The position numbers and the translations under genes are program-made. Shown here one piece after another: positions 1 to 5,989 of a DNA stretch of 7,222 bases (positions are counted from its first letter, which is position 1; each line of letters starts with the position of its first letter). Below the pieces are notes generated by a model. It was not told where the DNA came from. It did no database searches and was given only the letters and a program-made list of their open reading frames with translations. Source of the stretch: Deltaproteobacteria bacterium (lineage in GTDB: Bacteria > Desulfobacterota > Desulfobulbia > Desulfobulbales > VMSU01); NCBI GenBank assembly GCA_021789795.1, contig JAJYJA010000120.1:1-7222 (forward strand). The letters are read 5' to 3'.

Positions 1-1209
1 GACCTGGCGCACCTCGGCGCGGATGGCGGCCAAGACCTCGGGCTTGCCACCGTTGGCCACCGCCAGGCGGATCCAGTCGGCTACTTGCTCCATCTCCGCC
101 TCCTTCAGGCCCCGGGTGGTGACCGCCGCGGTGCCGATGCGGATGCCGCCGGTGACGAACCGGCTCTGGGTGTCGAAGGGGATGGCGTTCTTGTTGACGG
201 TCAGCCCCGCCGCCTCCAGGGCCTCCTCGGCGTCCTTGCCGGTGATCCCCTGGTTGCTCAAATCCACCAGCATCAGGTGGTTGTCGGTGCCGCCCGAGAC
301 CAGCCGGAAGCCGTCCTTGATCAGCCGGGCGGCCAGGGTGCGGGCGTTCTTGACGATCTGGGCCTGATAGGCCTTGAACTCCGGGCCCATCGCCTCCTTG
401 AAGGCCACCGCCTTGGCGGCGATGACGTGCACCAGGGGGCCGCCCTGGATGCCGGGGAAGATCTTGCTGTTTAGCTGCTTGCCAAAGGCCTCGCGGGCCA
501 GGATCAGGCCGCCGCGCGGCCCGCGCAGGGTCTTGTGGGTGGTGGTGGTGACAAAGTCGGCGTAGGGCACCGGCGAGGGGTGCTCGCCCGCCGCCACCAG
601 CCCGGCGATGTGGGCCATATCGACCATGAACAGGGCGTCCACCTGATCGGCGATCTGCCGGAAGGCGGCGAAGTCGATCGTCCGGGGATAGGCGCTGGCC
701 CCGGCCACGATCATCTTGGGCCGCTCCCGGCGGGCGATCTCCTCCACCTCGTTCATGTCGATCATCTCGGTCTGGCGGCTCAAGCCGTAGGAGACGAAGT
801 TGAAGAGCTGGCCCGAGAAGTTGACCGCGCTGCCGTGGGTCAGGTGGCCGCCGTGGGCGAGATCCATGCCCAGCACCTTGTCGCCGGGCTTGAGCACCGC
901 GAAATAGACCGCCATATTGGCCTGGCTGCCGGAGTGGGGCTGGACGTTGGCGTACTCGGCGCCAAAGATGGCCCTAGCCCGCTCCCGGGCCAGGGTCTCG
1001 ATCTGGTCGGCGTACTGGCAGCCGCCGTAGTAGCGCTTGCCAGGGTAGCCCTCGGCGTACTTGTTGGTGAAGATGGAGCCCTGGGCCTCGAGCACCGCCG
1101 GACTGACGATGTTCTCCGAGGCGATCAGCTCCAGTTGATAGCGCTGCCGGGACAACTCGTCCTCGATGGCGCGGTAGATTTCGGGATCGGTATTTTTGAG
1201 CAGGGACAC
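1..1209 (-). CDS. glyA: Serine hydroxymethyltransferase, 3' end cut by the window edge
   Basis: PLP-dependent cytosolic enzyme that converts serine and tetrahydrofolate to glycine and 5,10-methylene-tetrahydrofolate. The minus-strand reading frame is open from a GTG at 1209 to the window edge: 403 codons, so only about 10-15 C-terminal residues of a roughly 415-residue family are missing. It begins SLLKNTDPEIYRAI, typical of the family. Visible landmarks are YAEGYPGKRYYGG (residues 51-63), the HSGSQAN cofactor loop (about 92-98), VDMAHIAG with Asp197 and His200, and TTTTHKTLRGPRGG, whose Lys226 is the expected Schiff-base lysine. GTG 1209 is preferred because AGGTG lies 6 nt upstream. An in-frame GTG at 1218 directly follows a stop codon and has no ribosome binding site. 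It follows rpiB after 32 nt and is probably the distal gene seen of the same operon. Identification is firm; the C-terminus cannot be checked. Confidence 0.97.
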   Translation of the reverse strand, partial: MSLLKNTDPEIYRAIEDELSRQRYQLELIASENIVSPAVLEAQGSIFTNKYAEGYPGKRYYGGCQYADQIETLARERARAIFGAEYANVQPHSGSQANMAVYFAVLKPGDKVLGMDLAHGGHLTHGSAVNFSGQLFNFVSYGLSRQTEMIDMNEVEEIARRERPKMIVAGASAYPRTIDFAAFRQIADQVDALFMVDMAHIAGLVAAGEHPSPVPYADFVTTTTHKTLRGPRGGLILAREAFGKQLNSKIFPGIQGGPLVHVIAAKAVAFKEAMGPEFKAYQAQIVKNARTLAARLIKDGFRLVSGGTDNHLMLVDLSNQGITGKDAEEALEAAGLTVNKNAIPFDTQSRFVTGGIRIGTAAVTTRGLKEAEMEQVADWIRLAVANGGKPEVLAAIRAEVRQV

Positions 1210-1215
1210 GGGAGG

Positions 1216-1220
1216 CACCT
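1216..1220 (-). promoter_or_regulatory. Ribosome binding site deciding the glyA GTG start
   Basis: AGGTG on the minus strand, 6 nt before GTG 1209. It favours this GTG over the in-frame GTG at 1218, which overlaps the site and lacks its own Shine-Dalgarno sequence. Confidence 0.6.
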
Positions 1221-1241
1221 AACAGGCGGAAGGATAAGAAA

Positions 1242-1664
1242 TCAAAACATCTCGATGCGGCGCAGATGCCGGCCCCCGGCAAACTCCGTGGCCAGCCAGG
1301 TGGCGACGATCTCGTAGATCAGGCCAGGGCCCACCACCCTGGCCCCCAGACAGAGGACGTTGGCGTCGTTGTGCTCCCGGCTCATGCGGGCGGTGAACAG
1401 CTCGTGGCAGAGGGCGGCGCGGATGCCGGCAAAGCGGTTGGCGACCATGCTCATGCCAATGCCGGTGCCGCAGATCAGGATGCCGCGCTCGGCCTGGCCG
1501 TCCAGGATCGCCCGGCACACCCCCTGGGCGTAGGCGGGGTAGTCCACCGACTCCTGGCTGTCGCAGCCCAGGTCCAGCGTCTGATGCTGGTCGTGGCTCA
1601 ACTGGCGGAGTATCTGCCGCTTGATGTCGAGGCCGCCGTGGTCGCAGCCGATCGCTACCCGCAT
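1242..1664 (-). CDS. rpiB: Ribose-5-phosphate isomerase B
   Basis: Interconverts ribose 5-phosphate and ribulose 5-phosphate in the non-oxidative pentose phosphate pathway; cytosolic. The 140-residue product is close to the usual length of about 145-150. It shows the N-terminal CDHGG segment (Asp8, His9), the catalytic loop CGTGIGMS with Cys65 and Thr67, and REHNDANVLCLG with His98, the residue expected to help ring opening. Together these place it in the RpiB/LacAB fold family. The Cys65 form and the overall match favour RpiB over the LacA/LacB galactose-6-phosphate isomerases, and no sugar-uptake genes are nearby. ATG 1664 lies only 3 nt after the fabF stop. Its ribosome binding site GAGGG sits inside the last fabF codons with 7-nt spacing, so translation is probably coupled to fabF. 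It is presumably carried in the lipid operon for shared growth-rate expression (inference). Confidence 0.95.
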   Translation of the reverse strand: MRVAIGCDHGGLDIKRQILRQLSHDQHQTLDLGCDSQESVDYPAYAQGVCRAILDGQAERGILICGTGIGMSMVANRFAGIRAALCHELFTARMSREHNDANVLCLGARVVGPGLIYEIVATWLATEFAGGRHLRRIEMF

Positions 1665-1667
1665 CGT

Positions 1668-2909
1668 CTAGCCCTCGTAGCGTTGCATGACCAGGACGGC
1701 GTTGGTGCCGCCAAAGCCGAAGGAGTTGGAGATCGCGACCCGGATCGGCATCCGGCGGGCCACCCGGGGGACGTAGTCCAGGTCGCAGGCCGGGTCGGGG
1801 TTATCCAGGTTGATGGTGGGCGGGGCGGTCTGGTGGTGGATGGCTAGCGCGGTGAACACCGCCTCTATCCCCCCGGCGCCGCCCAAAAGGTGCCCGGTCA
1901 TCGACTTGGTGGAGCTGACCGCAAGTTTGTAGGCATGCTCGCCGAACACGGCCTTTATCGCCAGGGTCTCGCCCTGGTCGTTTAGGGGGGTCGAGGTGCC
2001 GTGGGCGTTGATGTAGTCGATATCCGCAGGCTTAAGCCCCGCCCTCTCCAGCGCCATGCGCATGCAGCGCACCGCGCCCTCGCCGTCCTCGGGGGGGGCC
2101 GCGATGTGGTAGCCGTCGCCGCTTAAGCCGCAGCCGGTGACCTCGGCGTAGATCCTGGCCCCTCGGGCCTTGGCCCGTTCCAGCTCCTCAAGCAGCAAAA
2201 TGCCCGCCCCCTCGCCGATGACAAAGCCGTCCCGGTCGCGGTCAAAGGGCCGGGAGGCCTTCTCCGGCTCGTCGTTCCTGGTGGACAGGGCCTTCATGGC
2301 GTGGAAGCCGCCCACCGCCATCGGGCAGATCACCGACTCGCTGCCGCCGGTGATCGCCGCCTCGCAATCCCCCCGCAGGATGGAGTGATAGGCCTCGCCC
2401 ACCGCGTGGGTGCCGGCGGCGCAGGCGGTGGTCACCGAGAGATTCGGGCCCTTAAGCTTGAAGATGATGGAGATCTGCCCCGCCCCCATGTTGGGGATGA
2501 CCATGGGGATGAAGAAGGGGGTGATCTTCTTCGCCCCCCGCTCCATCAGCACCTGGTGGTAGCGCTCGATGGTGGGCAGACCGCCCAGGCCGCAACCGGT
2601 GACCACCCCGACTCGCGTCTCATTGTCAGGGGTTATTGCCAGGCCGGCGTCGTCCAAGGCCATCTTGGCCGCCGCCACCGCGTACTGGACGAAGTGCTCC
2701 AGGTGCTTGGCCGTCTTCTTGTCGATGAAGTCCTCGACCTGAAAATCGCGCACCTCGCCCGCGATCCTGACCTCGGAATCCGCGGCCTCGAAGCGGGTAA
2801 TGGGGCCGATACCGCTCCGGCCGGCCAACAAGCCCTCCCAGGTCTTGTCCACCCCGGTTCCAAGGGGAGTCACCAGCCCCAGGCCGGTGACCACGACTCG
2901 TCTCTTCAC
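1668..2909 (-). CDS. fabF: Beta-ketoacyl-ACP synthase II (KAS II)
   Basis: Condenses malonyl-ACP with a growing acyl-ACP in type II fatty acid synthesis; cytosolic thiolase-fold homodimer. The 413-residue product is full length. The catalytic set falls exactly at the numbering known for E. coli FabF: Cys163 in TACAAGTHAVGEA, His303 in NAHGTSTPLND, Lys335 and His340 in STKSMTGHLLGGAGG, and the gatekeeper Phe400 in NSFGFGGTN. Having both histidines marks it as a condensing KAS II rather than a decarboxylase or chain-length factor. The acyl-pocket position 108 is Leu where E. coli has Ile, a conservative change that may slightly shift chain-length preference (inference). The start codon is GTG 2909. 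GGAG overlaps the acpP stop codon and lies 8 nt upstream, so the gene is probably coupled to acpP, 11 nt away. A run of eight C residues on the coding strand near 2091-2098 does not break the frame. Confidence 0.98.
   Translation of the reverse strand: MKRRVVVTGLGLVTPLGTGVDKTWEGLLAGRSGIGPITRFEAADSEVRIAGEVRDFQVEDFIDKKTAKHLEHFVQYAVAAAKMALDDAGLAITPDNETRVGVVTGCGLGGLPTIERYHQVLMERGAKKITPFFIPMVIPNMGAGQISIIFKLKGPNLSVTTACAAGTHAVGEAYHSILRGDCEAAITGGSESVICPMAVGGFHAMKALSTRNDEPEKASRPFDRDRDGFVIGEGAGILLLEELERAKARGARIYAEVTGCGLSGDGYHIAAPPEDGEGAVRCMRMALERAGLKPADIDYINAHGTSTPLNDQGETLAIKAVFGEHAYKLAVSSTKSMTGHLLGGAGGIEAVFTALAIHHQTAPPTINLDNPDPACDLDYVPRVARRMPIRVAISNSFGFGGTNAVLVMQRYEG
1672..1676 (-). promoter_or_regulatory. 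rpiB ribosome binding site inside fabF
   Basis: GAGGG on the minus strand, within the final fabF codons and 7 nt before ATG 1664. It supports this start and tight fabF-rpiB coupling. Confidence 0.6.
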
Positions 2910-2917
2910 GCCCGCCG

Positions 2918-2921
2918 CTCC
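2918..2921 (-). promoter_or_regulatory. fabF ribosome binding site overlapping the acpP stop
   Basis: GGAG on the minus strand shares its first G with the acpP TAG stop and lies 8 nt before GTG 2909. It supports the GTG start and acpP-fabF coupling. Confidence 0.6.
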
Positions 2922-3154
2922 TACCCCTTGACCGACTGGATATGGTTGATGGCGTCCTGAACGGTGACGATCTTCTCCGCCACCTCGTCGGCGATCTCGA
3001 TCTCGAAGGCCTCTTCCATGGCCATGATCAGCTCCACCAGGTCCAACGAATCGGCGCCCAGGTCATCGACAAACGAGGCGGAAGGCACCACCTTCTCCTT
3101 GTCAACACTGAGCTGCTCGGCGATGATATCGATCAATTTTTCCTGCACGGACAT
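2921..3154 (-). CDS. acpP: Acyl carrier protein
   Basis: Small acidic carrier that holds fatty acyl intermediates on a 4'-phosphopantetheine arm and delivers them to FabF, FabG and the other Fab enzymes. The 77-residue product has the normal length. It contains DDLGADSLDLVELIMAMEE, in which Ser36 (counting Met1) of the DSL motif is the phosphopantetheine attachment site at the start of helix II. The acidic helix II/III surface (EEAFEIEIADEVAEKI) is typical. ATG 3154 has a strong AAAGGAGA ribosome binding site 6 nt upstream in an A-rich, unstructured leader, as expected for a protein needed in large amounts. It sits between fabG and fabF as in classical fab clusters, but is separated from fabG by a 97-nt gap that contains a repeat-rich hairpin. 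Confidence 0.98.
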   Translation of the reverse strand: MSVQEKLIDIIAEQLSVDKEKVVPSASFVDDLGADSLDLVELIMAMEEAFEIEIADEVAEKIVTVQDAINHIQSVKG

Positions 3155-3160
3155 ATTGTT

Positions 3161-3168
3161 TCTCCTTT
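3161..3168 (-). promoter_or_regulatory. Strong acpP ribosome binding site
   Basis: AAAGGAGA on the minus strand, 6 nt before ATG 3154, the best Shine-Dalgarno match in the window. It lies in an A-rich leader (about 3155-3180) downstream of the hairpin at 3182-3250, so it is likely to be accessible in the mRNA. Confidence 0.7.
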
Positions 3169-3181
3169 GTTTTTGTTGTTA

Positions 3182-3250
3182 TCAGGGGGCAGGAGACCGG
3201 GAAACGGCTCTCCCGTCTTCTGTTCCCTGTCTCCTGTACCCTGTCTCCTG
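3182..3250 (-). promoter_or_regulatory. Predicted mRNA hairpin between fabG and acpP
   Basis: The segment 3182-3205 is an inverted counterpart of the tandem repeats. CAGGAGAC pairs with GTCTCCTG, flanked by GGGAAC against GTTTCCC and by TCAGG against CCTGA at the base, with small bulges. The predicted stem therefore spans nearly the whole gap. It is followed by an A-rich stretch, not a U-tract, so it is a poor intrinsic terminator. A role in mRNA processing or stability that sets acpP level relative to fabG is an inference. Confidence 0.55.
3208..3249 (-). repeat. Three imperfect 14-nt tandem repeats in the fabG-acpP gap
   Basis: On the minus strand the units read AGGAGACAGGGTAC (3249-3236), AGGAGACAGGGAAC (3235-3222) and AGAAGACGGGAGAG (3221-3208). 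The first two differ at one base and the third is more diverged. The array starts just after the fabG stop and accounts for most of the intergenic space. No flanking gene frame runs through it. Its purine-rich character on the transcribed strand contrasts with the adjoining coding sequence. Whether it belongs to a dispersed genomic repeat family cannot be judged from one copy. Confidence 0.8.
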
Positions 3251-3251
3251 A

Positions 3252-3995
3252 TCACATGTACATGCCGCCGTTGACGTGCAGACACTGACCGGTGACGTAA
3301 TCCGCCCCCTCCGAGACCAGATAGGCCACGGCGGCGGCCACATCCCCGGCCTGGCCCAGGCGGGCCAGGGGGATCTCGGCCAAGATCCGGGCGGCCAGCT
3401 CCTCGGAGAGGTGGCTAGTCATCTCGGTCTCGATATATCCCGGCGCCACGGCGTTGACCGTGATCTGGCGGGAGGCCAGCTCCCGGGCCGCCGACTTGGT
3501 GAGCCCCATCAGCCCGGCCTTGGCGGCGGCGTAGTTCACCTGGCCGGCGTTGCCGGCAAAACCGATCACCGAGGTGATGTTGACGATCCGGCCCCAGCGC
3601 TGCTTCATCATCGGCTTGGCCGCCGCCCTTAGGCAGTTGAAGGCCCCCTTGAGGTTGGTGTCGATGACCGCGTCCCAGGCCTCTTCCTTCATCTTTAAGA
3701 GCAGGCCGTCCCGGGTGATGCCGGCGTTGTTGACCAGGATGTCGAGCCGCCCCTCCTCGGCCGCCAGGGCGGTGACGGCCTCTTGCACCGCCGCCGCGTC
3801 CGCCACGTCAAATTGCGCCACCCTCGCCTGTCCCCCCGCCGCCTCGATCCGGGCCACGGTCTCCAGGGCCGGCTCGGGGCGGGCCACGTAGTTGACGATC
3901 ACCTTGGCGCCCAGGGCCGCCAGCCTAAGGCTCACCGCCTGGCCAATGCCCCGCCCGCCGCCGGTGACCAGGGCCACCCTGTCCCGCAGGCCCAT
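3252..3995 (-). CDS. fabG: 3-oxoacyl-ACP reductase
   Basis: NADPH-dependent reduction of 3-ketoacyl-ACP to 3-hydroxyacyl-ACP in the elongation cycle; cytosolic short-chain dehydrogenase/reductase. The 247-residue product is full length. It has the nucleotide-binding glycine motif TGGGRGIGQA (11-20), NNAG (89-92), and the catalytic tetrad Asn114, Ser142, Tyr155 and Lys159 (ITSVIGFAGNAGQVNYAAAK). It ends TGQCLHVNGGMYM, characteristic of FabG. ATG 3995 is chosen because GGGAGG lies 7 nt upstream. A longer reading from ATG 4010 adds MGGVE, has no ribosome binding site and overlaps etfA. With the chosen start only one base separates it from the etfA stop, so coupled translation is likely. SDR paralogues exist in other pathways, but the position next to acpP and fabF supports fatty acid synthesis. 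Confidence 0.96.
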   Translation of the reverse strand: MGLRDRVALVTGGGRGIGQAVSLRLAALGAKVIVNYVARPEPALETVARIEAAGGQARVAQFDVADAAAVQEAVTALAAEEGRLDILVNNAGITRDGLLLKMKEEAWDAVIDTNLKGAFNCLRAAAKPMMKQRWGRIVNITSVIGFAGNAGQVNYAAAKAGLMGLTKSAARELASRQITVNAVAPGYIETEMTSHLSEELAARILAEIPLARLGQAGDVAAAVAYLVSEGADYVTGQCLHVNGGMYM

Positions 3996-3996
3996 C

Positions 3997-5202
3997 TCAA
4001 CGCCTCCCATTGGCGCACTGCTCCCGCCGCCGCAGGTGGTCGATCAGCTTAGGCAAGATCTCGAACAGGTCGCCGACCACCCCGTAGGTGGCCACCTCGA
4101 AGATGGGGGCCTCGGGATCGCGGTTGATGGCGATGATGGTCTCCGACGAGCGCATCCCCACCAGATGCTGGATGGCCCCCGAGATGCCGCAGCAGAGATA
4201 GACCTTGGGGGCCACGGTCTTGCCGGTCTGCCCCACCTGGTGGGCGTAGTCGATCCAGCCGGCGTCCACCGCCGCCCGCGAGGCGGCCACCGCCCCCCCC
4301 AGCAACTCGGCCAGCTCTCTAATCAAGGCAAAACCCTTCTCGTCGCCCAGGCCACGGCCCGCCGCCACCACCACCTTGGCCTCGGTGAGCTTGACCTTGT
4401 CCTGCTCGGCCAGCACCGAACCCAGCACCTCGACCCTAAAGGCACCGGGCCGGACGGTGGCCGGCAGGTCGATGATCTGGCCTTGACGGCTGGCGTCCGG
4501 AGGGACGGCCTTCATCACCAGGGGCCGGACGGTGGCCATCTGGGGCCGGGTATCCGGGCAGACGATGGTGGCCATGATGTTGCCGCCAAAGGCGGGCCGG
4601 GTTTGCAGGAGATTGCCGTCCTCGCCGATGGCCAGCTCGGTGCAGTCGGCGGTCAGCCCGGCGCCCAGACTGGTGGCCACCTTGGGGATGAAGGACCGGC
4701 CGATGGCGGTGGCCCCGGCCAAGACGATCTCGGGCCGCTGCGTCCGGATCAGCTCTTCCAGTGTGTCGGCGTAGAGCTGGTCGGTGAAGCTGGCCAGGGC
4801 CGGGTCATCGACCCGGTAAACGGTATCGGCGCCATGGGCGATCAGGGTCTCGGCCTGGCCGGCCAGGTCATGGCCCAGAAGCACCGCCGCCAGCGGCACC
4901 CGCCGCTGATCCGCCAGCTTGCGACCAATCCCCAGCAACTCCAGGGACACCTGCGCCAGCTGGCCGTGCCGGGACTCGGCATAGACAAAGACCCCGGCCC
5001 AGGCCGAGAGGTCGGCCCGGTCGCCCGGCTCCCCCTTCTCCAGGCTCAGGGCCCCGACCTCGCAGTTGTCCACGCAGGAACCGCACAGGGTGCACTTGTC
5101 GTTGACCTGAGCCGTCCCCTCGACCACCGCGATGGCCCCAAAGGCGCACTGGGCCTCGCAGACGCCGCAGCCGATACATTTTTCCGGATCGATTATAAGC
5201 AT
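3997..5202 (-). CDS. etfA: Electron transfer flavoprotein alpha subunit with N-terminal ferredoxin domain
   Basis: FAD-binding large subunit of an Etf heterodimer that moves electrons to or from the acyl-CoA dehydrogenase encoded two genes upstream. Residues 1-60 form a two-[4Fe-4S] ferredoxin domain with ligand sets Cys9/12/15/19 (CIGCGVCEAQC) and Cys37/40/43/47 (CTLCGSCVDNC). An Etf N-terminal domain follows (about 68-265). The C-terminal FAD domain has VVVAAGRGLGDEKG (277-290), AASRAAVDAGW, QVGQTG (322-327), GISGAIQH (339-346) and AINRDPEAPIF (358-368). The 401-residue length fits an Etf alpha plus the added domain. This fusion resembles CarE of the Acetobacterium caffeyl-CoA reductase and the EtfA of bifurcating lactate dehydrogenase, where the extra clusters are thought to connect to low-potential electrons. 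ATG 5202 is 4 nt after etfB with only a weak AGAG upstream, so translation probably depends on coupling. Redox partner and direction are inferred. Confidence 0.94.
   Translation of the reverse strand: MLIIDPEKCIGCGVCEAQCAFGAIAVVEGTAQVNDKCTLCGSCVDNCEVGALSLEKGEPGDRADLSAWAGVFVYAESRHGQLAQVSLELLGIGRKLADQRRVPLAAVLLGHDLAGQAETLIAHGADTVYRVDDPALASFTDQLYADTLEELIRTQRPEIVLAGATAIGRSFIPKVATSLGAGLTADCTELAIGEDGNLLQTRPAFGGNIMATIVCPDTRPQMATVRPLVMKAVPPDASRQGQIIDLPATVRPGAFRVEVLGSVLAEQDKVKLTEAKVVVAAGRGLGDEKGFALIRELAELLGGAVAASRAAVDAGWIDYAHQVGQTGKTVAPKVYLCCGISGAIQHLVGMRSSETIIAINRDPEAPIFEVATYGVVGDLFEILPKLIDHLRRREQCANGRR
4003..4008 (-). promoter_or_regulatory. Ribosome binding site deciding the fabG start
   Basis: GGGAGG on the minus strand, within the last etfA codons and 7 nt before ATG 3995. 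It supports the 247-residue FabG over a start at 4010, whose ATG overlaps this site. Confidence 0.7.
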
Positions 5203-5206
5203 GACT

Positions 5207-5989
5207 CTACTGTTGCAGGGAGCTAAGGATGGCGGCCAAGCGGCTCGCCTGTTCCTGGACGGTGCCGTTGATCATGGTGCGCTCGCCGGAGAGTTCGGGG
5301 GCAAAGACCTTGAAGACCTTGGTGGGCGAGCCGGCCAGCCCCAGGCAGGCGGGATCGGCCTTGATCCCGGCCGCGTCCAGGCGGCGGATCTCGGCCTTCT
5401 TGGCCCGCATCTTGCCCTTGAGCGAGGGGAGGCGGGGCTCGTTGATCTCCTTGACCACGGTGAGCAGGGCCGGCAGGCTGACCTTGAGCTCGTCGTAGCC
5501 GTCGTCCATCAACCGCTGCATGAACAGGGCGCCGTTTTCCAGCCGGTGCAGCCTGCGGATGCAGGAGGCGTAGGCGAAATCCAGCCGATGGGCCAGGCCG
5601 GGCCCCACCTGGGCGGTGTCGCCGTCGATGGCCTGCTTGCCGCACAGCACCAGGTCGCAGCCGCCGATGGCCAATATCGCCTGGGCCAGGGTATAGGTGG
5701 TGGCCCAGGTATCGGAGCCGGCAAAGGCCCGGTCCGAGACCAGCACCGCCTCATCGGCGCCGCAGGAGATCGCCTCCCGCAGCATCTCCTCGGCCTGGGG
5801 CGGGCCCATGGATAACGCCACCACCGTGCCGCCGTACTGCTCCTTGAGCCACACCCCCGCCTCCAGGGCGTGCCGGTCGTAGGGGTTCATGATGCTCTCC
5901 ACCCCCTCCCGGCTCATGGTGTTGGTCTTGGGGTCGAGCCGGACATTCTTGGTGTCCGGCACCTGTTTCAGGCAACAGACGATCTTCAT
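5207..5989 (-). CDS. etfB: Electron transfer flavoprotein beta subunit
   Basis: Small subunit of the Etf heterodimer; binds AMP in classical Etfs or a second FAD in bifurcating ones. The 260-residue product is full length. It starts MKIVCCLKQVPDT, has the family segments MNPYDRHALE (34-43) and CGADEAVLVSDRAF (76-89), and carries CGKQAIDGDTAQVGPGLAHRL from residue 116. As I recall, the DGDTAQVGP form (122-130) is the one linked to bifurcating Etfs; classical mitochondrial-type beta subunits read roughly DDDCNQTGQ there. The C-terminal tail (about 190-260) wraps around the alpha subunit in known structures. ATG 5989 overlaps the acyl-CoA dehydrogenase TGA as ATGA, with AAGGAA 8 nt upstream, indicating coupled synthesis of dehydrogenase and Etf. 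Bifurcation remains a prediction from motifs. Confidence 0.95.
   Translation of the reverse strand: MKIVCCLKQVPDTKNVRLDPKTNTMSREGVESIMNPYDRHALEAGVWLKEQYGGTVVALSMGPPQAEEMLREAISCGADEAVLVSDRAFAGSDTWATTYTLAQAILAIGGCDLVLCGKQAIDGDTAQVGPGLAHRLDFAYASCIRRLHRLENGALFMQRLMDDGYDELKVSLPALLTVVKEINEPRLPSLKGKMRAKKAEIRRLDAAGIKADPACLGLAGSPTKVFKVFAPELSGERTMINGTVQEQASRLAAILSSLQQ

Noticed and set aside
535..1317. A 260-codon open frame on the plus strand opposite glyA
   Set aside because: It runs antisense across glyA and into rpiB, has no family motif, and shows the biased composition of a GC-rich shadow frame.
1266..1847. A 193-codon plus-strand frame opposite rpiB and fabF
   Set aside because: Antisense to two well-supported enzymes, with no domain, no ribosome binding site logic and biased composition.
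2091..2098. Eight-base homopolymer in fabF (and a similar one at 4293-4300 in etfA) as possible phase-variation or frameshift sites
   Set aside because: Both frames are intact and the encoded residues (Pro-Pro in FabF, Gly-Gly in EtfA) fit the families. Such runs are ordinary in GC-rich genes.
3208..3249. CRISPR-like array
   Set aside because: The three 14-nt units abut with no spacers and diverge progressively, and no cas gene is near.
3182..3250. Intrinsic terminator between fabG and acpP
   Set aside because: A stem is likely, but it is followed by an A-rich stretch rather than a run of U, and acpP-fabF continue on the same strand with no evident promoter.
3892..5226. A 444-codon open frame on the plus strand opposite etfA
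   Set aside because: It is antisense to a clear Etf alpha gene with intact FAD and cluster motifs. Its product is low-complexity (rich in G, H, D, L) with no recognisable domain. Long antisense frames are common in GC-rich coding DNA.
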